A stretch of 64,000 nt of DNA from Volvox africanus (GCA_030268105.1 BSDZ01000022.1:806001-870000); one strand, 5' to 3'; shown: positions 22,086 through 33,752, counted from the first letter of the stretch. The notes: a model not told the origin generated them from the sequence alone. Translations and numbers: made by a program.

Positions 22086-22431
22086 GAACGAGTGGGCGGA
22101 AGGGCGGAGAACGAACCGCCAACGAGCCGCCAACGAATCCCCAACGAACCGCCGGTGGTTGTTGTGGTTGTGGTGATTATGGTTATAGAAGATCCGTGTG
22201 GCGGGGTTCTGTTGGTTATTTCGTCCTGCCGGATGGTGTTCGCCTTGTTGTTGTACGGGAGGGGTGGTTGCGTGGCGGCGGCAGGGGTATCGCAGAAATC
22301 GTTCGGCGCACCACACGCCAGGGAGGACGACCGTACGGTGGTATCGTCTAAAACTGATGTTTAGCACTTCTTTCCCGACTTCGCTTTCCTTGATTTAGGT
22401 TCTCTGATGGTGGTGGTGAACCAATGATGAG

Positions 22432-22432
<1 letters not shown>

Positions 22433-22507
<75 letters not shown>
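22433..22507. repeat. (TG)n microsatellite, about 37 units
   Basis: A pure TG run just downstream of the large gene. Confidence 0.97.
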
Positions 22508-22514
<7 letters not shown>

Positions 22515-23500
22515 TGTTTCTGATGGAGGATAGGCCCTGTTGTGGAAAATGGACGCGGCCCTGCTGGTGGTGTCTCGTACACCCACGATGCACGCAATTA
22601 TGTAGGTCACGGATGGAAACTGAAACTATCTGAACCTGAAACGAAGGGGGATTTGTGATTTGTGATGCTATATACACATGTGCTACAGGGGGTAGTCAAC
22701 AACTGCACGCGTTGCTGCAGAGCTTATTACCCTTGTCGTACATATCCTTGTAAACCCTAAGACGAGTCGCGGGTTCAGGGGGCACGTGGGGTTCCCGGGT
22801 GAAATCCCCAGACCCAAACCACAAACCCTAACCCCCAACTACACCAGGTTATGTATGTATCGCATACATTGCGTGCGCAAGTGGCTTGCGAGCTTGGACT
22901 GTCGCGAGATCGTGCAAGCGCTTTTGGAACTTCTACGACCGCTATTACTTATAATACTATCTTGACCCTTGTATTGCGCGCATGTATGCGGCCGATAGGA
23001 TGGAAATGATGAACAGAAGGGGTTTCGGAGCTAGGGGTCATCATGCGTGTCTTCATATGGGCACGAAGGGTATTATTCCCATGCTGTTCCCGGTTGATGG
23101 TTGGCGGCTGGCGGTTGGCGGGTAGCGGCTTGGGGGGACAGCGAGGGTCTGCTGCTTCTCAATAATGCAGTCCAGGAGGGAATATGAGGATGTGGGGATT
23201 GCAGTACATACCCTTTAATTTTTCAGAAGCCCAGTAACCCCGACTGGTTTAATCATTGTGGGAACTGTATGGCAAATGAATCAGACCGCTGCCATGATGG
23301 ACGAAATGCAATGGCACTGCCGCCCCCGACCCCCGAGGTGGGGGGTATACATGCGGATGGATGAAAGGTTCATGTATCTGCATATTTAAATTTACGGGAG
23401 GTTGTGCGTATTATGTGCACTTCGTGCCTCACTGGGCTGGGATTGGCTGATCGGGGAAGCGGTGTATGTGGGGGAGGGGCAGGGAATCGTCCGTTGCTGA

Positions 23501-23537
23501 AGGTAGGTAGGTAGGTAGGTAGGTAGGTAGGTAGGTA
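23501..23537. repeat. (AGGT)n tetranucleotide repeat
   Basis: About nine tandem AGGT units. Confidence 0.95.
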
Positions 23538-24186
23538 AGAAGGTAAGCAGGAAAATTCCGTTTCTCAAATCTGCAGGTTGTGACAATGATAGCTGTTCAA
23601 GTATAACGTATAACGACACATACTCAAGGCCATATACATAGTTACATACATCACGGGTGTTGTGAAAACGACGAATGAGCCAACCAGCAACTAACAACCC
23701 ACGCAATTATATTTTCGTTTTCACGCTAGCTTAACTCAGATGCTCTATCGCTTTATTGAAGCTTGTTTGCTCGTATTACAAAACCCTACAGCCTGATGGA
23801 CAACGAGGCTGACATGTGTTGAGTACGCAATGTGCCACTTGCGACGACAACAGCTCTAAAGGCAGCTAGAAAGACAGGCCCTGCGTGTGGTTCTACGGCC
23901 ACCTCCCCCGACCCGGTGGTGGTTATCCCGCATCAACCACCATCACCACCCGAACAGCACACTTTGTGGATACCTGGGGTTGGTTAGGGTTACCTCCTCG
24001 TTGTGCGGTTGTCCATACTCGCCACACGCTACCTGTGGCGGTTTACATGTTGTACCTCTGATGTGCCGTATGTACTTGCTGGCGTACAAAATTTGATGCA
24101 TGCATCTAAAAATTGGGCACACTCCTGTGCATTCCTATTTACACTGGTGTGAGGATTTCAGTCCATGTGAGCGTGGTCCATGTGAT

Positions 24187-24229
24187 ATATGGCCCATAGT
24201 ATGCGTCATACACACACTATGGGCCATAT
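24187..24229. repeat. Short perfect inverted repeat
   Basis: Two 14-nt arms, ATATGGCCCATAGT and its exact complement, separated by 15 nt. A stable hairpin of unknown role. Confidence 0.85.
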
Positions 24230-24521
24230 ACCGCGGTCGATTGCTTGATGAAGCACCAGCTTGCTGTGCCGGCCAAATTTATTACTGCGATCCGCGTCTG
24301 AATGGTGACGATCGACAGCGCCCTCCTCATCCTACGCCTGCTGGTCGGATGACCCTAAAACCCTAAGACAGACGGGACGTGCGGGCCGCAACACCCTGTA
24401 ACATGCTGTTTGCATCAGCTACGGGAGCCGCAGTATACAAGAAATGCAACTGCGCAAATAAAGTACAAGCAACTAAGCGTGGCCGTGTCTACCGTTTAGG
24501 CAAAATATGTGTATTATTACA

Positions 24522-24815
24522 TGTATGTATGCATAGTTTTAAGTACGCATGCACTTACACATCTACATACAGTAACTCCGCTTTCGTTGCATCAGCAAGG
24601 GCGTGAGCCACCTGCTGCAGACCTATCCATCCCCTGATGCTGAGCTCAAATGTACGTATGTTCGCAAACCTCTGGTTACGATTTCTGTGACTCGCAGCAT
24701 CAGGGGACGGATAGATCCACAGCAGATGGCTCACGCCCTTGCTGATGCAACAAGAGCCGAGCAGGCATATGGAAGTGTGTACGTGCATGCATGCATACTT
24801 CAGTAGTAGTACGTA
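24522..24815. repeat. Long foldback (MITE-like or hairpin-RNA locus)
   Basis: Core arms 24587-24642 and 24695-24750 (56 nt each, about seven mismatches, starting TTGCATCAGCAAGGGCGTGAG) surround a 52-nt loop. Weaker complementarity extends outward another 60 nt or so on both sides, so nearly 300 nt can fold back. No coding potential. Confidence 0.8.
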
Positions 24816-25213
24816 CATTGGCAGGAGAATGTACGGCTGCTGGCGCATGGGGAAAAGCCGCCTGTGACAATGCAGGAGCTTCAGCAGGGGATGCACCACA
24901 CGTGTGGTTGGCCATGTTGGCATGCTTGGCTCTGTGGGGCTAGTAGGTGACGGGTTGTGGGCCTTATATGGCAGTTAGCTTGTTGAATCCGTCACACGGA
25001 TCCTAAAACCTAACCCGACGAAATAACACCGTTTTAAGAATGCTGTAAATGAACGATAACTGACGATAAGGATGATAAAAAATGGTCAAAAATCTTGCAT
25101 CTCCAAGAATATTCTTTATTGGTCTTTAATCTGACATAAACATAGAATATAGTAAAGGACAGTAAAGAATGGGCTGTCATGCCTTACATTCATTATTTAC
25201 TTAGAATACAACC

Positions 25214-26049
25214 TGTTGTACCTCTCCTTCGGGTTTGCTCATCAGTATCTGCGCGTCTGAAGGCTTTCGGTACCGATGCGCGAGCACTTGCAAGTACAGC
25301 AAGGCAAGCGAGAGCAAACAGAGACAGCGGAAGACTTCAAGACAGGAAGAGATATAATAACTTACAATCTTACAGACCGAAGAGATGCAATGGACGTAAT
25401 CGCCGTCAGCGCCGGAAGCAAGCAATCATCACGCGGCGGTAATAAGCGAAGTTCAGGCTTAGCTCGGGCTAAGTAGAAGAGCGTTTAGCAATAATAATGT
25501 TGAACACACAAGTGTTCTCCGGTATCGAATGTCTTGTCTTGCTTAGCCGTCCTCGCATCTGTTATACTCGCAGTATCGCGACGCCGTACGACTCACACTA
25601 GGAGGCCGATCCTAAGTGTGACAACCCTACTGTGCATAAGCGATGTTCATGTATAACAACGTATAAGCCTTTCCGGCATTCGCATGATGCAAGGGTCCGA
25701 ATAACGATATTCGGCTGCAAGGCATGTATCGCGACGAGTGCGGCGCTCTCAACGTGTGCTGTAATGAAGTAATATTATATCAAATAATATTACTTATAGT
25801 TCCATAGCACGAGCATAATGCACTTCTCAATCGTTCGGGATTTCATGCATGCTAGGCGGATCAGCCATGATGCGATGTCGTGATGTATAATGGTAACATG
25901 CCAAAACGTATATAATTGTATGCAAATACATTTATGTCATGCAAGTTCATTCATATGCATAAATCATTCATGCGTTTATCACGACAGCACTTCGCCTCTT
26001 AGCGTCGCATCGACCTACACATCGGCGGGAAACGAACCGTAGCACAACA
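25214..26049 (-). repeat. LTR, family 1 (3' LTR of A)
   Basis: Ends TGTTGT/ACAACA. On the minus strand a TATATA-type box lies about 140 nt in (near 25910), and two TGTAA motifs (25362-25374 as TTACA on the + strand) can serve as the algal poly(A) signal. A CTTAGCtcggGCTAAG palindrome and a GTAATATTAT/ATAATATTAC stem are shared by all family members. Confidence 0.9.
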
Positions 26050-26567
26050 ATTATCCCCCCTCCCGTATGCAGCGTCCTCGTTGCTTCATACAGCATAAAC
26101 TGCAGGGGTCATTGGGCTTGTGTGGCACGTTTGCGGGCTTCTTCGAGCAGAGGCTTCATGTCCTGCGAGAAGTTGCGTGCCGGTTCCCACGAGTTGTGCT
26201 CGCTAGTATACCCTGTCCATTTGACCAAGTACTCGTGTACTGTCGGCTTACGTCGGTGTCGGCCCACGCAACGCACGAGATAATCTAACACCCGCTCCAC
26301 ATCGTAAAACTTCTGTTTACCAGCAATCCAGGTCTCGGGAACTGGTTCGATCGCTGCGGGGGCGTTAGCAGGCTCAGGGACGGGTTCCGTACCACGATAA
26401 GGACGGACAAGCGATACCTGAAACGTGGGGTGAACGGTCATATCAGTGGGCAATGCGAGTTCAACAGCCACATTCCCGACCATGCGCATGACAGGATACG
26501 GACCAATCCAGCGGGGTAGAAGTTTTTGGGATCCGTCGGCCAAGGTACGCAAGTTCTTGGTGCTTAG
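26050..26567 (-). pseudogene. 3' end of element A pol (integrase C-terminus and chromodomain)
   Basis: Contains the polypurine tract (GGGAGGGGGGATAAT on the minus strand) next to the LTR, and the last roughly 150 codons of pol, nearly identical to the same part of element C. It is cut at CTTAG by the insertion of B. Confidence 0.85.
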
Positions 26568-27403
26568 TGTTGTACCTCTCCTTCGGGTTTGCTCATAGGT
26601 ATCTGCACGTCTGGGGACTTTTGATACCGATGCAAAAAGCACTTGCAAGTACAGCAAGGCAATCGAGAGCAAACAGAGACAGCGGAATACTTCAGAGCAA
26701 GGAGAGATAAAACTTACAATCATATATCAACGAAACAATGCAGGGACGTGATGGCCGTCAGCGCTGGAAGCAAACGTTCATCACGCGGCGTTGATTAGCG
26801 AAATTCAGGCTTAGCTCAGGCTAAGATAATAGAGCAACTAGCAATAGTTGAATTGAACACACGAGTGTTCCATAAGCATAAGAATATTTTTGTCTGCTCT
26901 ACTTAGCCGTCCTCACATCCGTTATACTCGCGATATCTCTACACCGTACAATCCACACTAGGAGGCCAAACCTAAGTGTGGCAAACCCTACTGCGTATCT
27001 GCGATATCCACGTATAACAACCGATAAGCCTTTCCAGCATTCGCATGATGCAAGGGTCCAAATAGCAATATTCGGTTGCAAGTCATTCATCGCGACTAGT
27101 CGGTGCTCGCAAAGCATGCCGCAACAATGTAATATTACAGCAAATAATATTACTTAACAGTACATGACATGAGCATGCCGCGTGCCTGTGCTTCTCTGAG
27201 CATTGCATATATTAGGCGTATCAGCGGTGATGCGATGTGTCGCGATGCATAGTATTAACATGCTGATCATATGCAAATGTATGCAAATACATTTATATGC
27301 ATGCAAGTTCATTCATGGTCATCATGCATTCATCAAGTCAGCACATCACCTTGTAGCGTCGCATTGACCTACGCATCGGCGGGAAATGAACCGTGGCAAA
27401 ATA
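26568..27403 (-). repeat. LTR, family 2 (left LTR of element B)
   Basis: Same length and termini as family 1 but consistently different inside (for example a CACGTCTGGGGAC segment instead of GCGTCTGAAGGC). The terminal ACAACA is mutated to AAAATA. A polypurine tract follows directly, so B also runs on the minus strand. Confidence 0.85.
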
Positions 27404-27564
27404 ATTATCCCCCCTCCCGCATGCAGCGTCCTTGCTGCCTAGCGTCGCTTCCATTAATTGAGGTATCAACAACAACCTCCACATGGAAAAGCAACGAGTA
27501 ATCGGGCATTGCAAGGATAATATCATCAGTGACGGTTCGATTGAGCTCGTCGAATGCCCGTCGG
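27404..27564 (-). pseudogene. Element B internal fragment (RNase H piece)
   Basis: Minus-strand translation resembles the RNase H start of C (FDELNRTVTDDIILAMPDYSLLFHVEV versus the corresponding stretch), joined abnormally close to the polypurine tract. It is therefore an internally deleted copy. Confidence 0.75.
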
Positions 27565-28396
27565 TGTTGTACCTCTCCTTCATGTTTGCTCATCAGTATC
27601 TGCGCATCTGAAGGCTTGCGACACCAATGCGCGAGCACTTGCAAGTACAGCAAGGCAAGCGCGAGCAAACAGAGACAGCGGAAGACTTCAAACAAGAAGA
27701 GATATAACTTACAGTCTTACAGATCGAAGCGGTGCAATGGACACAATCACCGTCAGCGCCGGAAGCAAGCAATCATCACGCGGCGGTGAATAGCGAAGTT
27801 TAGGCTTAGCTCGGGCTAAGTAGAAGAGCGTTTAGCAATAATAATGTTGAACACACAAGCGTTCTCCGGTATCGAATGTCTTGTCTTGCTTAGCCGTCCT
27901 CGCATCTGTTATACTCGCAGCATCGCAATGTCGTACGATTCACACTAGGAGGCCGATCCTAAGTGTGACAACCCTACTGCGTATAGGCGATGTCCAAGCA
28001 TAACAACATATAAGCCTTTCCGGCATTCGCATGATGCAAGGGTCCGAATAACGATATTCGGTTGCAAGGCATGCATCGCGACGAGTGCGGCGCTCTCAAC
28101 GTGTGCTGTAATGAAGTAATATTATATCAAATAATATTACTTATCGTTCCATAGCACGAGCATAATGCACTTCTCCATTGTTTGGGATTTCATGCATGCT
28201 AGGCGGATCAGCCATGATGCGATGTCGTGATGTATAATGGTAACATGCCAAAACGTATATAAATGTATGCAAATACATTTATGTCATGCAAGTTCATTCA
28301 TATGCATAAATCATTCATGCGTTTATCACGACAGCACTTCGCCTCTTAGTGTCGCATCGACCTACACATCGGCGGGAAATGAACCGTAGCACAACA
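27565..28396 (-). repeat. LTR, family 1 (3' LTR of C)
   Basis: 832 bp with TGTTGT/ACAACA ends. Its left part matches the solo LTRs at 41.5 and 45.4 kb (GCTTGCGACACCAATGCG) rather than C's own right LTR. Confidence 0.9.
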
Positions 28397-28412
28397 ATTA
28401 TCCCCCCTCCCG
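28397..28412 (-). promoter_or_regulatory. Polypurine tract of element C
   Basis: Minus strand CGGGAGGGGGGATAAT directly abuts the 3' LTR; the expected plus-strand primer for reverse transcription. Confidence 0.85.
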
Positions 28413-28455
28413 TATGCAGCGTCCTCGCTGCTTCATACAGCATAAACTGCAGGGG

Positions 28456-31400
28456 TCATTGGGCTTGTGTGGCACGTTTGCGGGCTTCTTCGAGCAGAGG
28501 CTTCATGTCCTGCGAGAAGTTGCGTGCCGGTTCCCACGAGTTGTGCTCGCTAGTATACCCTGTCCATTTGACCAAGTACTCGTGTACTGTCGGCTTACGT
28601 CGGTGTCGGCCCACGCAACGCACGAGATAATCTAACACCCGCTCCACATCGTAAAACTTCTGTTTACTAGCAATCCAGGTCTCGGGAACTGGTTCGATCG
28701 CTGCGGGGGCGTTAGCAGGCTCAGGGACGGGTTCCGTACCATGATAAGGATGGACAAGCAATACCTGAAACGTGGGGTGAATGGTCATATCAGCGGGCAA
28801 TGCGAGTTCAACAGCCACATTCCTGACCATGCGCACGACAGGATACGGACCAATCCAGCGGGGTAGAAGTTTTCGGGATCCATCGGCCAAGGTACGCAAG
28901 TTCTTGGTGCTTAGCAACACAAGTTGCCCTTCCGAAAACGTCACATCCTGCTTGGATTTGTTGTAGTACTCCGTCGTTCGTTGCTGCGCCGCGTCCAAAC
29001 ACGCCTTCGTGTCTGTGATACGGGACATAAAAGACTTGGCAAAAAGTTTAGCAGCAGGCACGTTCACTTCCAACTCACGCCACACGGGTAGCGCGGGATG
29101 AAACCCGTAGTTAAGAAAGAACGGACTTTGGCCTGTAGAGCGGTTAACAGCATTGTTAAGCGCAAATTCTGCCGCAGTCAAAAACATATCCCAAACAAGG
29201 GGTGTGCGACCAGCATAATTGCGCAACATATCACCCAACATGCGATTCGTGCGTTCAGTTTGACCATCAGTCTGCGGGTGATACGCTGTGCTCAGGTTGA
29301 CACGCATGCCAACTAGCTTGCAGAGTGCTTCCCAAAACTTAGACGTGAACTGCCCACCGCGGTCAGAAATCACGTTTTTGGGAATACCGTGTAACCGAAC
29401 CACATTGTCGAAAAACAAACGTGCCGTTTGTTCAGCCGTGCAGGACGATGTGCATGGTGCTAGGTGGACCATCTTAGTCAGACGATCGACCATCACAAAC
29501 ACTGCATCATATCCCCCCTCAGTTTTGGGCAGCGCGACTACGAAGTCCATGGAAACACTTTCCCAAGGGGCATCTGGGACAGGCAACGGTTGCAACAACG
29601 CACGCCCCTTACCGGACAAAGCCTTATTGCGCTGGCACAGACTGCATGTCTGTACGAAGTTCGCCGCATCTTTAGCCAAGCGAGACCACCAGAATGAACG
29701 TTGCACCAACTCGACCAACCGCTTGCTACCAGGGTGTCCTGCTAACGGGTCCTCGTGGAACTGTGCAAGGATATCGTAGTGTAGCGCGTCGTCGTTCGGA
29801 ACGACGATTTGTGTAGCTGCACCCTCCGTCCGTAGCCAAAGGCCATTCTGCTTGTGAAGGTATTCCACATTAGCCGGCTCCGAGAACCAGGCGTCTGCGT
29901 TGTAGGCAACCTTCAACCGCTCCGCGAGGTCCGTCGCGATCAGCACCTCCTCGTTATGCGGTCGCAAGACGGGAGCTGCCAAAATTGCAGCGTGTAGCGA
30001 CGGATGTCGACTGAGAGCATCGGCAATATTTAGTTTACCGGCAATGTACTCCCAGGTGCAGTCGAACCTAGCTAGGTATTCCATCCACCTAGCCTGACGG
30101 CGGTTCAACGTCGGAACACTTTGCAAAAACGTTAGGGGCTTGTGGTCAGTCTTTAAAGTAAACGGGCGTCCCTCAAGGTAACAGCGCCATTCCTTTAAAG
30201 CATGCAACACTGCCAGAAGCTCCTGTTCCCCGGTGGTGTAGCGAATCTCCACACCAGAAAACTTCTTACTCGTGAAGGCGATCGGTCGACCTTCCTGTAA
30301 CAATACAGCGCCGCTTCCATACACTGAGGCATCAGACACCACCTCTACACGAAACGGCAACGAGTAGTCAGGGAATGCTAGGGTGACAGCTTCGGCAACG
30401 GTTCGCTTGAGCTCTTCGAATGCCCGCTGGCATTGCGACGTCCACGACTCGAGCGAAACGAAAACGCCTTCGCGAGTTAAGTTAGTAAGCGGGGCCGCAA
30501 TGATGGAATATTTTTCAATGAACTTTCGGAAATAATTGGTCAAGCCAAGGAACTTACGCAGCTCCGTGAGGTTCTGAGGCGCGGGCCAATCACGAACCAC
30601 GGCGACCTTCCGCGGGTCCATCTTCACACCGGTGGCCGACACAATGTGGCCCAAATATTCCACCTGAGGCTGCGCCCAAAAGCATTTGGCGTGTTTAGCA
30701 AACAATTGCTCCCGCCTCATCACATTGAGCACGAGCCGAAGATGTTCCAGGTGCTCCTCGCGCGTCTTAGAATAAACCAAGATGTCATCTAGGTAGCAAA
30801 CAACGAACCTGTCGATAAACGGCCTAAACATGTGGTCCATGACCACCTGAAACATTGCAGGGGCATTAGTCAACCCAAACGATAGGACTATATACTCGAA
30901 GTGACCGAAGGGCGTCCGAAAAGCGGTTTTCGGAATATCAGAGGCAGCGATGCGGATCTGATTATAGCCCTGTTGTAAGTCAATCGAGGAAAAATAAGCC
31001 GAGCCCTTCAGCTTATCCAACAGGTCGTCAACGTGTGGCAAAGGGTAGCGATTCTTCACCGTGCTCGCATTCAGACCCCGATAATCGATGCACATGCGCA
31101 AGGTCCCATCCTTCTTACTGACAAACAAAATCGGCGCAGAATACGGGGATGTGCTGGGGCGTATCATACCCTTTGCAAGCAAATCCGTCACCTGGCGCTT
31201 CACCTCATCCAGCTCCAATGGACTCAACCTGTACATTGGCCGGGCCATAGGCTGCGCTCCAGGCATGAGAGGGATTGTGTGATCAACAGGACGCATAGGT
31301 GGTAGGCCAGGGATATCTTTGAAGACGTCCTCATACTGCAACAGTAGGGCCTCAACCTCAGGATCCACAGAAGTGTGCACGGTGGTGGCAATGCAGCCCA

Positions 31401-32433
31401 CCCGTGGCCTCAAAAGCAGTCCGTGGGCACCCTTCTGTAACGAATGAACAGCTTCCTTACGCCCGACTAGCTCCGGTTCGATTCGTGCGGCCATTGCGGT
31501 CACAGCGAAATTAACCATAGGCACCGCCTCAGCTTTGCCCCCCTCTGGTGTGACATTTTCGGACGACAGGAAAGGTACCTTAATCGACAGAGTACCCTTG
31601 CACAATTGCAGGGTTGCGGTCTCCATGTCGATGCGCGTGCAGTACTGTCGTAATGTCGCAGACCCCATTATGTACGGTGCAGTCTCTGCCAAGCCCTGCA
31701 GCATGTACGGCCGGGTCACAACACGCAAAGGGCCTAACGATAGGCTAAGGGTGATCCTGCCCACGATGGGATGCTTACCCCCGTCGGCAAGGGTAACCTG
31801 TGGACAATCAGACGATTCTGGGGTCGACCCCAGCACATTCACCTCTGCGGCAGAGATGAAGTCGTCGCTGGCACCGGTGTCAACGAGTGCCTTCAGAGTA
31901 CGGCCATTTAAACCGATCTGAATCACCGGGACACGGTTATCTACGAGCGACTGCCCAGCAGATAACGTCAGTGCACTTAGGGCGGGTTCTGAACTTACGG
32001 AACCCTCATCAGGAGCTTCGTACCAAACGTCAACCGAGTAGGATGTGCCTGGCCATGGAGCCAGCATACCCTCCCGATCCACACCGTTAAACAAAACGGT
32101 GCCTGGCTCGAACCGGTGGACACACCGCATACCCCTTAACGATGCCTCTGCCTTGCACCGACAGAAAGCAGGGAGTAATACACATGCGGCGGTGCCTGGA
32201 AATTGACGCCTACATCTCCTGTACACGGCCAACTGTTCCGACATCTCACGCAGAGACGAGGGGATGAACAAAACCACGTGGTTAGACAGATCGATAGACG
32301 GCAGGGGACGGCGAGGTGTAAACAAATTACACAACGGATTGAAGCAGAGAAGTCCCGTGCGTCCGTCAAGCGTGATGGGTCGTGCAATGACTCGCTCGAT
32401 GTGTCCAAGTACGCAAGGCAACAATGCCTTCAT
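28456..32433 (-). CDS. pol: Pol polyprotein of element C (PR-RT-RH-IN-chromodomain)
   Basis: 1,325 residues from the first ATG. In frame, 28 further codons run back to the UAG that ends gag, so the natural product is probably a Gag-Pol fusion. Domains by motif: aspartic protease with DTGAS at about residue 185; reverse transcriptase with YLDD at about 545; RNase H from about 640 (DASVYGSGAVLLQ, TDHKPLTF); integrase with a zinc-binding N-terminus (about 870-930) and the DDE triad at MDFVVALP (about 961), SDRGGQF (about 1022) and QTDGQTE (about 1058); a GPY/F-like segment (RWIGPYPV); chromodomain at about 1256-1312 (EYLVKWTGYTSEHNSWEPARNF). Role: processing, cDNA synthesis and integration in virus-like particles; chromodomains can steer integration to marked chromatin. 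No internal stop, so potentially functional. Confidence 0.93.
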   Translation of the reverse strand: MKALLPCVLGHIERVIARPITLDGRTGLLCFNPLCNLFTPRRPLPSIDLSNHVVLFIPSSLREMSEQLAVYRRCRRQFPGTAACVLLPAFCRCKAEASLRGMRCVHRFEPGTVLFNGVDREGMLAPWPGTSYSVDVWYEAPDEGSVSSEPALSALTLSAGQSLVDNRVPVIQIGLNGRTLKALVDTGASDDFISAAEVNVLGSTPESSDCPQVTLADGGKHPIVGRITLSLSLGPLRVVTRPYMLQGLAETAPYIMGSATLRQYCTRIDMETATLQLCKGTLSIKVPFLSSENVTPEGGKAEAVPMVNFAVTAMAARIEPELVGRKEAVHSLQKGAHGLLLRPRVGCIATTVHTSVDPEVEALLLQYEDVFKDIPGLPPMRPVDHTIPLMPGAQPMARPMYRLSPLELDEVKRQVTDLLAKGMIRPSTSPYSAPILFVSKKDGTLRMCIDYRGLNASTVKNRYPLPHVDDLLDKLKGSAYFSSIDLQQGYNQIRIAASDIPKTAFRTPFGHFEYIVLSFGLTNAPAMFQVVMDHMFRPFIDRFVVCYLDDILVYSKTREEHLEHLRLVLNVMRREQLFAKHAKCFWAQPQVEYLGHIVSATGVKMDPRKVAVVRDWPAPQNLTELRKFLGLTNYFRKFIEKYSIIAAPLTNLTREGVFVSLESWTSQCQRAFEELKRTVAEAVTLAFPDYSLPFRVEVVSDASVYGSGAVLLQEGRPIAFTSKKFSGVEIRYTTGEQELLAVLHALKEWRCYLEGRPFTLKTDHKPLTFLQSVPTLNRRQARWMEYLARFDCTWEYIAGKLNIADALSRHPSLHAAILAAPVLRPHNEEVLIATDLAERLKVAYNADAWFSEPANVEYLHKQNGLWLRTEGAATQIVVPNDDALHYDILAQFHEDPLAGHPGSKRLVELVQRSFWWSRLAKDAANFVQTCSLCQRNKALSGKGRALLQPLPVPDAPWESVSMDFVVALPKTEGGYDAVFVMVDRLTKMVHLAPCTSSCTAEQTARLFFDNVVRLHGIPKNVISDRGGQFTSKFWEALCKLVGMRVNLSTAYHPQTDGQTERTNRMLGDMLRNYAGRTPLVWDMFLTAAEFALNNAVNRSTGQSPFFLNYGFHPALPVWRELEVNVPAAKLFAKSFMSRITDTKACLDAAQQRTTEYYNKSKQDVTFSEGQLVLLSTKNLRTLADGSRKLLPRWIGPYPVVRMVRNVAVELALPADMTIHPTFQVLLVHPYHGTEPVPEPANAPAAIEPVPETWIASKQKFYDVERVLDYLVRCVGRHRRKPTVHEYLVKWTGYTSEHNSWEPARNFSQDMKPLLEEARKRATQAQ

Positions 32434-32478
32434 GGCTGGCCGTAAGGATGACCACCGACCACGTGTTAGTTCAGCAAT

Positions 32479-32520
32479 CCCGGGTGGTGCCCCCTCCGCA
32501 GGAACCCGGGCAAACCCCTA
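32479..32520 (-). promoter_or_regulatory. Candidate UAG readthrough site, element C
   Basis: Minus strand: UAG (32520-32518), 7-nt spacer GGGTTTG, then CCCGGGT pairing with ACCCGGG across an 18-nt loop. gag and pol are in the same frame across the UAG. The spacing resembles readthrough signals of gammaretroviruses (stop, short spacer, downstream structure). Confidence 0.7.
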
Positions 32521-33752
32521 TTTCGGCTTAGGGACCAACGGCGGCAGCAACGGGCAATCCTTAGTAGGATGGCTCTCCGTGCACCGTAGGCAAACATTGG
32601 CCGCTTTCTGACGTTCGAACTCGGATCGATTGCAATTCCATTTTGGCATCAATGGGTCATCTGTGCGAGTCCGCTTTGCGTCGGGGATAGAGTGCTGTGC
32701 GGCTGCCGTCGACGGCACGCCCCCACACTTCCTGCTCTTAGCTGGGTCCGAGCTCGGACCTGCTCCTCCTGACCCGTGGACACCTGAGCTAGCGCCCCCG
32801 CCCGCCTTGCGTTGCCGGTTGCTGCGTCGAGCCGTGGCAGTAGGCGCGGGACGGGTAGCTCCAAGTTCCTGGTCTAGAGCCACAGCTTCCCCAAGCGGAT
32901 CCTGCACTTGCACAGCATTTGCACGAGGGGTAGACTTGACTTCTTCTTCACCGGCAAGGAGTCATACCTCTGTACCCCTAGCAAATGTGACCAAGGCATC
33001 GTACGACTTGAACGGCACCCCAGACAAGTCAGTAGCGCACCACTTAGCCAAAAGTTTCGTCAGGCCTCGCTTAAACCAAAAGACACGCTCATTCTCGGTG
33101 AGGTCAGCGATGGGGTCACTAGTGCTTCGAAGCGTGACTGGTACGCAGGTACGTTTTCACCCCGACGCATGTGATATGTAACGGCCGCCAAAACCTTGCG
33201 AGCCTCCACATCACGCATTTGTACCTCAGTAGCGAATCATGCAAACAGAGCAGCAATCAACTCGTCAAAAGTATAGTCAATCCGGGCGGTGGTCCATTCG
33301 TGATACCAGTTCTTCGCTGAGCCCTCAAGGGTGTTGCCAACGAAGAGACACCTGATACCATCATTATCACCACCATGAACAGCCTGGAGGTACTTTTCGG
33401 CGTCACGCACGTACGCACGAGTTGCATCGGCTATGCTAGGTCCTGGTGTCTTTTCACTCAGCGAGATCTTAAGCCTAGGAACGGGAATTGTCAATCTCAT
33501 CACCTCAGGAATGGCAGCGTGCCCTTGTGATTGAGGTAATGGCAGAACCCGTGGACCAGCAGTGTTGTCCATATTCGTAATAACTGCTGAATGCGGCACA
33601 ATTAAGTGGGCAGGGGTCTGAAGGACAAGAGGCTCTTGAGTGGCTCGCGTGCCAACAGTCTCATTACCTCTATCCGGAGCTCTAGCAGCCACAACAAATT
33701 CGGGTTGGCTTGCTAAGCTAGTGAGCGGCGTATCGTCGTGTTCCGCAGACAT
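32518..33752 (-). pseudogene. gag: Broken gag of element C
   Basis: Aligns throughout with the intact gag of element A but carries a premature TGA near 33238 (TCA on the + strand where A has CCG) and a one-base loss near 33113 (GGGGTC versus GGGGGTC in A). The C-terminal zinc knuckle CLRCTESHPTKDC is preserved. So C may depend on Gag from elsewhere. Confidence 0.85.

Larger units (their letters stand above)
22508..24500. other. Intergenic, no supported gene
   Basis: Only short frames with poor composition. Telomere-like fragments AAACCCTAA occur near 22752, 22821 and 24356. A GGCGGTTGGCGG-type repeat lies near 23100. I see no RNA gene. Confidence 0.5.

Noticed and set aside
22348..22677. His/Thr-rich minus-strand frames
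   Set aside because: Read through the (TG)n microsatellite.
25179..25476. Small frames in the LTRs (repeated at every LTR)
   Set aside because: Same sequence in each LTR copy, broken differently; no evidence of coding.
28349..32611. Plus-strand frames across element C
   Set aside because: Antisense shadows of pol and gag; repeated in element A with the same positions.
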